A stretch of 64,000 bases of DNA from Cohnella faecalis (GTDB lineage Bacteria > Bacillota > Bacilli > Paenibacillales > Paenibacillaceae). Position numbers and translations under genes: made by a program. The stretch spans positions 94,064 to 158,063 of the forward strand of contig NZ_QXJM01000030.1 in the NCBI RefSeq assembly GCF_003570905.1, read 5' to 3'. Within the stretch, counting starts at the first letter, position 1; each line of letters starts with the position of its first letter. The notes beneath the pieces were generated by a model. The model searched no databases. It was not told where the DNA came from and saw nothing but the letters and a program-made list of their open reading frames with translations. Of the stretch, positions 56,494 through 64,000 are shown in pieces.

Positions 56494-58956
56494 ATGGAGC
56501 AGCAATCGAACTGGCACGGCAGATGGATATGGAAGGCGCCCTCTCCTCGGGCGGGAGAAGGGGAACATGAGACCGTATACTTCCGCAGAACGTTCGAAGT
56601 GGGTTCGACCGGAAATTGCCGGCTGCTGGCGAGAGTTTCGGCCGATAGCCGCTATCGCTTGTATTTGAACGGAAAATCGGTCGTCGCAGGCCCTTGCAAG
56701 GGCGATCGGTTCACGCATTATTTCGAGTCTGTCGATTTATCGGGACATCTTGTGCAAGGAAGCAACGTATTGGCGGCACAGGTGCTGCACTATGCGGTTT
56801 CCGAGCCTTTCCGCATCGGCTCCGGCGGTTCCGCATCCGTCTGGAGGTCCGGAACCGGGGTTTTCATATTTGACGGAAGCATTCAATATGATAATGGTAA
56901 CGAAACCATAAATCTTCATAGCGACGAAAATTGGCGATATTCGGAGGACAGGGCAATTCGGTTTCATCCCGGAGAATTGGAAACGCTTTATGTCGGCGGA
57001 CCGGAACGAGTGGACGGAAGCTTGCTCCCCTTCCGATGGCAAACGGCCGGATTCGACGACAGCGGCTGGAAGAAGGCGGTCGTCGTCTCCGAAGTGATGG
57101 ATGAATGGTTCGGACAGCTAACTCCGTGGACGCTGACGCCGCGTCCCATACCCGATTTGTACGAAATTCACAAAGGCTTCGTACGGGTGACGCGCAGGAT
57201 CGGGGGACAAAGCGAGCCCGCGTTTCAGACGTACTCGCTTGAACCGCTTGCAGAGGGCTATCCGGTTGGAGCGGGAGAAAAGCTGATTCTGGAGCTGGAT
57301 GCCGGAGAACTGGTGACGGCGTTTCCGTTTCTGGAGATGGAAGGCGGCAGCGGGGCCGAAGTGAAGCTGTTGTATTCCGAATGCTACGAAGCTCCTGCCG
57401 TTTCGAAGGCAAGCCGCAATAAAGGCGTTCGCGACGATGTCGACAACGGCTGTTTGATCGGCGAGCAGGATATTTATCTCGCGGCGGGTATCGGCGGGCG
57501 CGATAAAACCCCTCCGGAGCGCTACGAGCCATTCTCGTTTCGCACCTTCCGTTATGTCCGTCTGGAGGTCAATGCGGGAGCCGAGCCTCTTGCCTTAAGG
57601 AGGTTCAATTTCCGGGAGACGGGTTATCCGATTGAAGCGGTCGCCGATTTTGCCAGCTCGGATTCGACGCTGACTCCTCTGTGGAACATCAGCATACGCA
57701 CCTTAAAGCGCTGCATGCACGAGACGTACGAGGATTGCCCGTATTACGAGCAGCTTCAATACATTCTGGATACCCGCCTGCAAGCCTTGTTTACGTACCC
57801 TTTGTCGGCGGACGACAGGCTTGCGCGGAAGGCGATATTCGATTTTCACAGCTCCGTCCTTCCGAACGGCATGCTTCAAAGCCGGTATCCGTCGGTTAGT
57901 CCACAAGTCATTCCCGGCTATTCGGTCCATTGGATATTCATGATAAGCGACCATTATCGCTATTTCGCCGATCTGGCTCTCGTACGAAGGTATTTGCCGA
58001 CTATCGATGCCGTATTGGGGTGGTTCGAGAGGCAGTTGACCTCCGAGGGCCTTGTCGGCCGGGTTCCGGCCGAGTATTGGGCGTTCGTCGATTGGGTGGA
58101 CGAATGGCGGGACAATCGCGGAGTTCCGGACGCGCACCGCCAAGGTCCGATTACGGTCTACAGCCTGCTGTATGCGGCGGCTCTCGAGGCGGCTGCGGAG
58201 CTGAACGACGAGGCTGTGCGGACGGCGACGGCGGACGAATACCGCAGAAGAGCGAGATTGATCAAGCAAGCGACGATTCGGTATTGCTGGTCTGACAAGG
58301 AACGGTTGTTCCAGGACGGTCCGGGAATAGAGAGCTACTCCCAGCACGCGCAAGTATGGGCGGTGCTCTCCGGTACGCTGCAAGGCGAAGAAGCGGAAGC
58401 TCTGATGGACGGAATGCTTGCGAGGCCGGAGATGCCCCGGGTTTCGTATGCGATGTCGTTCTTTTTATTTCGCGCTCTAGCGATGACGGGCCGTTACGGC
58501 AAATCGTTCCGGCTATGGGACGTCTGGCGAAAGCTGGCCGATTTGAACCTGACGACTTGGGTGGAGGATCCGGTGTCGCAGCGCAGCGACTGCCATGCTT
58601 GGGGAGCGGTGCCGATCTACGAGTTCGCCGCGGAAATACTCGGAGTCAAGCCGGACGGCTGCGGCTTCGACAAAGTGCTTGTCGAGCCGCAGACGGGAGA
58701 GCTCTCGTGGGCAAAAGGAAGCGTGGCAACTCCGAAGGGACTCGTTCGGGTCGAGTGGGAGCTTAAGCTGGATCGTCTGTTTCGTCTGTACGTGGAAGCT
58801 CCGGCCGGCATGTCGATTGCATGCAAACTGCCGGATGGACAACGGATCGAATGCCAAGGCGCCGGGCCGCACGAAATCGGCGCAGCTTTGAGGCAAGCCC
58901 GAAATCGATCCGAACGAAATTCGGCCGAGGAGAGGGAAGATGGAATCGATCCGTGA
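56494..58956 (+). CDS. GH78-type alpha-L-rhamnosidase
   Basis: An 820-residue protein. The N-terminal jelly-roll region with Trp-Ile-Trp and Phe-Arg-Arg-Thr-Phe, then Arg-Tyr-Leu/Arg-Leu-Tyr-Leu-Asn-Gly, is typical of bacterial rhamnosidases. The (alpha/alpha)6 domain has Thr-Tyr-Glu-Asp-Cys-Pro-Tyr-Tyr-Glu-Gln-Leu-Gln-Tyr, a GH78 hallmark, and later Ser-Asp-Cys-His-Ala-Trp-Gly-Ala. There is no signal peptide, so it acts on imported rhamnosides. GGAGG precedes ATG 56494. The last 40 residues lie in the 131-base loop before the next fold-back, so they are seen only once. A second operator lies inside the gene at 56894. Confidence 0.88.
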   Translation: MEQQSNWHGRWIWKAPSPRAGEGEHETVYFRRTFEVGSTGNCRLLARVSADSRYRLYLNGKSVVAGPCKGDRFTHYFESVDLSGHLVQGSNVLAAQVLHYAVSEPFRIGSGGSASVWRSGTGVFIFDGSIQYDNGNETINLHSDENWRYSEDRAIRFHPGELETLYVGGPERVDGSLLPFRWQTAGFDDSGWKKAVVVSEVMDEWFGQLTPWTLTPRPIPDLYEIHKGFVRVTRRIGGQSEPAFQTYSLEPLAEGYPVGAGEKLILELDAGELVTAFPFLEMEGGSGAEVKLLYSECYEAPAVSKASRNKGVRDDVDNGCLIGEQDIYLAAGIGGRDKTPPERYEPFSFRTFRYVRLEVNAGAEPLALRRFNFRETGYPIEAVADFASSDSTLTPLWNISIRTLKRCMHETYEDCPYYEQLQYILDTRLQALFTYPLSADDRLARKAIFDFHSSVLPNGMLQSRYPSVSPQVIPGYSVHWIFMISDHYRYFADLALVRRYLPTIDAVLGWFERQLTSEGLVGRVPAEYWAFVDWVDEWRDNRGVPDAHRQGPITVYSLLYAAALEAAAELNDEAVRTATADEYRRRARLIKQATIRYCWSDKERLFQDGPGIESYSQHAQVWAVLSGTLQGEEAEALMDGMLARPEMPRVSYAMSFFLFRALAMTGRYGKSFRLWDVWRKLADLNLTTWVEDPVSQRSDCHAWGAVPIYEFAAEILGVKPDGCGFDKVLVEPQTGELSWAKGSVATPKGLVRVEWELKLDRLFRLYVEAPAGMSIACKLPDGQRIECQGAGPHEIGAALRQARNRSERNSAEEREDGIDP
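56894..56909. promoter_or_regulatory. LacI-type operator inside the GH78 coding sequence
   Basis: ATGGTAACGAAACCAT, one base different from the operator at 56432, 462 bases downstream within the gene. The spacing would allow repressor tetramers to loop DNA, as in the lac system. Confidence 0.68.
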
Positions 58957-58969
58957 CCGGCGAGAAGCG
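58940..58969 (+). CDS. Possible start of the next gene, cut by fold-back
   Basis: ATG 58940 follows GAGGAGAGGGAAG and overlaps the GH78 stop by 17 bases. It opens Met-Glu-Ser-Ile-Arg-Asp-Arg, but from about 58970 the sequence is the reverse complement of the GH78 gene, so only about ten codons can be real. Confidence 0.4.
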
Positions 58970-61272
58970 TGCCATTCCGGCAGTTTGCTGCAATCGCATG
59001 CCGGCCGGAGCTTCCACGTACAGACGAAACAGACGATCCAGCTTAAGCTCCCACTCGACCGAACGAGTCCCTTCGGAGTTGCAACGCTTCCTTTTGCCCA
59101 CGAGAGCTCTCCCGTCTGCGGCTCGACAAGCACTTTGTCGAAGCGCGCAGGTCGGCTTGACTCCGAGTATTTCCGCGGCGAATCGTAGATCGGCACCGCT
59201 CCCAAGCATGGCAGTCGCTGCGCTGCGACCCGGATCCTCCACCCAAGTCGTCAGGTTCAAATCGGCCAGCTTTCGCCAGACGTCCATAGCCGGAACGATT
59301 TGCCGTAACGGCCCGTCATCGCTAGAGCGCGAAATAAAAAGAACGACATCGCATACGAAACCGGGGCATCTCCGGCCTCGCAAGCATTCCGTCATCAGAG
59401 CTTCCGCTTCTTCGCCTTGCAGCGTACCGGAGCAGCCCATACTTGCGCGTGCTGGGAGTAGCTCTCTATTCCGGCGACGTCCTGGAACAACCGTTCTTGT
59501 CAGACCAGCAATACGATTCGCTTGCTTGATCAATCTCGCTCTTCCTGCGGTATTCGTCCGCGTCGCCGTCCGCACCTCGTCGTTCAGCTCCGCAGCCGCC
59601 TCGAGAGCCCGCGCATACAGCAGGCTGTAGACCGTAATCGGACCTTGGCGGTGCGCGGACGGAACTCCGCGATTGTCCGCATTCGTCACCCATCGACGAA
59701 CGCCAATACTCGGCCGGAACCGGCCGACAAGGCCCTCGGAGGTCAACTGCCTCTCGAACCACCCAATACGGCATCGATAGTCGGCAAATACCTTCGTACG
59801 AGAGCAGATCGGCGAAATAGGCGATAATGGTCGCTTATCATGAATATCCAATGGACCGAATAGCCGGGAATGACTTGTGGACTAACCGACGGATACGGCT
59901 TTGAAGCATGCCGTTCGGAGGACGGAGCTGTGAAAATCGAATATCGCCTTCCGCGCAAGCCTGTCGTCCGCCGACAAAGGGTACGTAAACAAGGCTTGCA
60001 GGCGGGTATCCAGAATGTATTGAAGCTGCTCGTAATACGGGCAATCCTCGTACGTCTCGTGCATGCAGCGCTTTAAGGTGCGTATGCTGATGTTCCACAG
60101 AGGAGTCAGCGTCGAATCGAGCTGGCAAATCGGCGACCGCTTCAATCGGATAACCCGTCTCCCGGAAATTGAACTCCTTAAGGCAAGAGGCTCGGCTCCC
60201 GCATTGACCTCCAGACGGACATAACGGAAGGTGCGAAACGAGAATGGCTCGTAGCGCTCCGGAGGGGTTTTTATCGCGCCGCCGATACCCGCCGCGAGAT
60301 AAATATCCTGCTCGCCGATCAAACAGCCGTTGTCGAATCGTCGCGAACGCCTTTATTGCGGCTTGCCTTCGAAACGGCAGGAGCTTCGTAGCATTCGGAA
60401 TACAACAGCTTCACTTCGGCCCGCTGCGCGCTTCCATCTCCAGAAACGGAAACGCCGTCACCAGTTCTCCGGCATCCAGCTCCAGAATCAGCTTTTCTCC
60501 CGCTCCAACCGGATAGCCCTCTGCAAGCGGTTCAAGCGAGTACGTCTGAAACGCGGGCTCGCTTTGTCCCCCGATCCTGCGCGTCACCCGTACGAAGCCT
60601 TTGTGAATTTCGTAAATCGGGTATGGGACGCGGCGTCAGCGTCCACGGAGTTAGCTGTCGAACATTCATCATCATCACTTCGGAGACGACGACCGCCTTC
60701 TTCCAGCCGCTGTCGTCGAATCCGGCCGTTTGCCATCGGAAGGGGAGCAAGCTTCCGTCCACTCGTTCCGGTCCGCGACATAAAGCGTTTCCAATTCTCC
60801 GGGATGAAACGAATTGCCTGTCCTCCGAATATCGCCAATTTTCGTCGCTATGAAGATTTATGGTTTCGTTACCATTATCATATTGAATGCTTCCGTCAAA
60901 TATGAAAACCCGGTTCCGACCTCCAGACGGATGCGGAACCGCCGGAGCCGATGCGGAAGGCTCGGAAACCGCATAGTGCAGCACCTGTGCCGCCAATACG
61001 TTGCTTCCTTGCACAAGATGTCCGATAAATCGACAGACTCGAAATAATGCGTGAACCGATCGCCCTTGCAAGGGCCTGCGACGACGCGATTTTCCGTTCA
61101 AATACAAGCGATAGCGGCTATCGGCCGAAACTCTCGCCAGCAGCCGGCAATTTCCGGTCGAACCCACTTCGAACGTTCTGCGGAAGTATACGGTCTCATG
61201 TTCCCCTTCTCCCGCCCGAGGAGAGGGCGCCTTCCATATCCATCTGCCGTGCCAGTTCGATTGCTGCTCCAT
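58970..61272 (-). pseudogene. GH78 gene, inverted copy with many frameshifts
   Basis: Reverse copy of 56494-58838 lacking the 3' end. Deletions every 50-100 bases split it into about six frames (such as 61272-60532 and 60322-59882). The internal operator is retained near 60870. Confidence 0.88.
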
Positions 61273-61318
61273 AAGAACCTCCTGACCGGTTTGCTTATCA
61301 CGTTATATGATCACTTTT

Positions 61319-61334
61319 ATGGTATCGTTACCAT
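61319..61334. promoter_or_regulatory. LacI-type operator, inverted copy
   Basis: ATGGTATCGTTACCAT, the exact reverse complement of 56432-56447, in the fold-back copy. Confidence 0.6.
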
Positions 61335-61378
61335 TCAAGAACAAAAAACGGATCAACCGGCGAGTGTGCCCGTACCCT

Positions 61379-62399
61379 TCATTCGCCGACAGGCCCGTGC
61401 TATCTCTTGCAAGCAATTCCGGCTTCAGCGTGACGTTGAAATTCGAGGTGTCTCCGTTGATTTTATCGATAATAAGCTTGACCGAGACTTCCCGATCTGG
61501 AAGCGCGGATGCGAGACGCTCGTCAGCTTTGGATAAATGTAAAGCCCTAACGGAGTTCCGTCGATACCGATAACGGAAAGATCCTCGGCACGTTCAGCCC
61601 AGTCTGTTCGCCGCATGGATGACCCGATGGCGAGCGTATCGTTCGCGGCGAAAACAGCGGTAGGACGCTCCTTCCGCTTGAGCAATTCAGCGCCGCCCGC
61701 TCCGCGGACTCGACATCCTCGCTGCCATCGCGATAAGCGAGCTGTCGATCGCAATGCCGCTGCTTGCAAGCATGTCTTTATAGCCCCTTAGCCGCTCGAT
61801 CCATACTTTGACGTCCTTTCGACCGTTAAGTGGGCAATGCGCTTATGTCCCACGCCAGCAGATGCTCCATAGCCAGCCGTGCGCTCAAATAGTTGTCGAT
61901 GGAAACGCAAGACAGGGACGTTTCCTGCAGGTCGTTGTTAATGAACACGACGGGAATGCTCTGATCGGACAGCTTGGAGCTCAAGCTTTCGAGATAGGAA
62001 TAGAACTCCTTCTGCGACTCGACGGACGGAAATTCAATTGGCGCGACGATGATGCGTCCACGCGTTTTTCGAGCAGAACATCGAGGCTTCGAAGAGTATT
62101 CTCGTAATCGATGGCGTTGCATATGATCAAATTTTTCCTTGGCTTCTTGCCGTCACCTCAAGCCCAGAAGCACTTCCGGAAAATACGGATTCGTAATGTT
62201 CGACAGAAGCATCCGATCGTGTTCGTACGGCGCGTAATCATGCTGCGGGCTATTTGATTCGGCTTGAAGTTCAGCTCCTCGATCGCCTTCATTACTTTTT
62301 TCTTAGTAGCGGAAGCAACCGAGCCGGGATTGTTCAATACGCGCGACACTGTAATCGGGGCTACCCCGCTTTTTTCGCGACGTCCTTCATCGTAGCCAT
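61379..62399 (-). pseudogene. LacI-family regulator gene, inverted copy, frameshifted
   Basis: Reverse copy of 55353-56387, 14 bases shorter. A G is missing in Lys-Lys-Ala-Gly-Val near 62370, and other deletions fall near 62150, 61850 and 61720. Confidence 0.88.
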
Positions 62400-62452
62400 C
62401 TGTTTGTACCTCGTATCGGAATGAAATGACGGAATAAGCTTCTATTAATGGA

Positions 62453-64000
62453 TCATTCTATCGTATTCGACAAAACAAGTACACCGCAAGGAGCCATGAA
62501 AAGCCGATGCGGCCGTCTCGGCTGCACCGAGAGCTTCCCGTCCCCCGCCAAATCGAGAAGTTGCGGATCGCTTCCCCGTGCTTCAAGGCGATATCCGATT
62601 CCGGAAAAAAGACGACCTCCACTCCTTCTCCCGATCCTCCAGATTGCCGATAACGACGCCATTCGCTCCCTTTCGTCCAGGCCACGCAGAACACTTTCGT
62701 ATCGTTCGTCCAGGCATCCGTATAACTGCATTTTCCTTGCGAGAACAACGGCAGATCCTTCATTGGCAACAGCCGGGCATAGAAGGCCTCGTTGCGAGCT
62801 CCGCGCCGTAAAAAGACATAAAGCCGCCGTCCATGAACAAAGCCAACGCCGCGTGTACCCGGTGCAGACGAGGTCCGAAAGCTTCCGATGGAATTGTCCC
62901 TGCCAAAAAGCGGCCCATTCGTGGGAATCGTGGGAATCGGTTTGATGAACGATGGTTAGTCCCGGTGGGACGGTCGTCCTTTGCTCTTCCAGCCATTGCG
63001 CCAGATCGTCCAGCTCAGCGTATTTTCCGATGCCGGGTTCCAGAACATCGTCGACATTCCCCGTTCGTCCCGGACAGGCGATAATGCGGGTATATCCAAT
63101 GAAAATCGTAGTTGTAGCGAAACTCGTGGTACTTTGCCGCAAGAGGGCCATCCCTTCCGTGTAGAAGATCAGATCGGGATAATGCCGCTTCGCTTCCTTA
63201 CGAATTTCCTCCATCATCCGAAACCCGGCATAGATGGATTCATAAGGCTTTCTGCCGCCTTCGGGCCGCCAATTCGGGAAGAAATTCCACGTCTGGGCAT
63301 CCAGCCGGACGCGTCGATTCCGACCGACCCTGCATAGTAAGCGATCGCTTCGGAGATATGGCGACGCAGCTCCGGATTCGCCAAATCGAACGATCGCGTA
63401 TACGTCCTGGCGTAATCGCCGGACTCATGACGGGAAAACCATCCCGTTCGATCGGTTAAATACGGCGAATCGAATTCGTATTCGCCGGAGGCATGCGCCA
63501 GCTTGCCGGCTCCTTCTCCAAAGGACCATGCAGCACCATATCGATTATGACCTTCAAGCCTAGTCTTTTGCTGTTCGAACGAGATTTTTCAATCCCGCGC
63601 TCGCTGCGTACGTCTTGTCGAGGTTGAAATAGTCGTATACGGAGTAGGACGGAAAAGGAAAAGAGGGCATAATCTGTATCGCGTTGAATCGAGGCTTTTT
63701 AAGTATGAGAGTTTTTTCGCTATTTGGTCGTAATCGTCGAACGTTTTTCGTCGATTTTCTCGCCGATATGGAGCTCGCATATTTTAAGCGTTTTTTTGCC
63801 CGGCCAATGCTGCGAATCCGATCTTACATAGATTCGAAAAGCGTCGGCCGCCTTCCTCAGCGCGTCAAGACGGCTGCCCTTCATTCGGGACATATAAAAT
63901 GTTCTATGGAAATCGACTCGCCGCGTTAAGCTCGCACGGGCAATAGACGACGCTTTTCCGGCGCAGCTGCTCCTCTTCTTTAATCAGCGTCATCGTCGAT
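62453..64000 (-). pseudogene. GH13 gene, inverted copy, frameshifted and cut by the window edge
   Basis: Reverse copy of 53736-55299. The 3' region through 62453-63217 is fairly open but has local frame changes, and upstream pieces are broken near 63310, 63485, 63595 and 63750. Its 5' end lies outside the window. Confidence 0.87.

Larger units (their letters stand above)
58970..64000. repeat. Reverse-complement copy of about 53736-58838 (probable fold-back artefact)
   Basis: After a 131-base loop (58839-58969) the sequence runs backward through the GH78, LacI and GH13 genes to the right edge, ending with the reverse complement of ATCGACGATGACGCTG (53736 on). It is about 70 bases shorter than its template because of scattered deletions. 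It continues beyond the window. Confidence 0.93.

Noticed and set aside
36531..58956. Insertion sequence or transposon as the cause of the duplications
   Set aside because: No transposase frame, no terminal inverted repeats of IS type and no target-site duplication at the junctions.
36531..64000. Genuine gene amplification, hairpin telomere or invertron
   Set aside because: Copies differ mainly by single-base indels that break genes, quality changes abruptly, loops differ in size, and strand switches fall inside genes with no terminal-protein, resolvase or transposase gene nearby.

Overview
The window looks like a chromosomal piece of a Gram-positive, spore-forming, polysaccharide-degrading member of the Paenibacillaceae (Paenibacillus or Cohnella type). 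The grounds are moderately high GC, strong AGGAGG-type ribosome sites, a BY-kinase/Wzz capsule locus, a copper-amine-oxidase-N secreted enzyme, an H-type small acid-soluble spore protein, Ku/LigD end joining, and GH44, GH78 and GH13 enzymes. No species call is possible from sequence alone.

Layout of the unique part. 1-18351: a long plus-strand exopolysaccharide operon, with PilZ domain, Wzz, BY-kinase, Wzy, pyruvyltransferase, glycosyltransferases, a secreted GH88/GH105-like protein, Wzx flippase, rmlACBD for dTDP-L-rhamnose, a nucleotidyltransferase-fold protein and an LCP cell-wall ligase. 18408-19892: a small separate operon of an HPr-kinase-like protein with a degenerate P-loop, a PqqD-like protein and a 63-residue Cys-pair protein. 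19916-24714: an ABC exporter pair, bactofilin plus M23 peptidase, and cardiolipin synthase. 24700-26710: divergent LigD polymerase and LigD ligase. 26711-28460: 1.75 kb made entirely of 51-bp tandem repeats. 28461-32331: a double-kinase hybrid sensor and its LuxR-type regulator. 32530-36114: a GH44 glycanase, followed by another ~51-bp repeat. 36542-42760: Ku, spore proteins, an FAD protein, a NYN-LOTUS protein, a 46-residue ORF, a GyrI-like protein and a GH13 enzyme. 54906-58956: the end of the GH13 gene, a LacI regulator and a GH78 rhamnosidase. These last sugar genes share a 16-bp LacI-type operator seen at three sites.

From 42,761 onward much of the window is a fold-back duplication. 42761-48884 is the reverse complement of about 36531-42703. 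48886-54905 is the same segment again in forward orientation. 58970-64000 is the reverse complement of about 53736-58838. The copies carry many single-base indels that break every long gene, and the errors are concentrated in 46.6-51.6 kb. I read this as assembly or read chimerism (hairpin fold-back), not as a biological palindrome. The likely real locus is 36.5-42.76 kb joined directly to 54.9-58.96 kb, so only about 47 kb of the 64 kb is unique. Genes in the copies are listed as broken duplicates so that nobody counts them as paralogues.

Two genes in the otherwise clean region, a glycosyltransferase near 5.47 kb and the LigD ligase near 25.94 kb, also have single-base frameshifts that may be residual sequencing errors.
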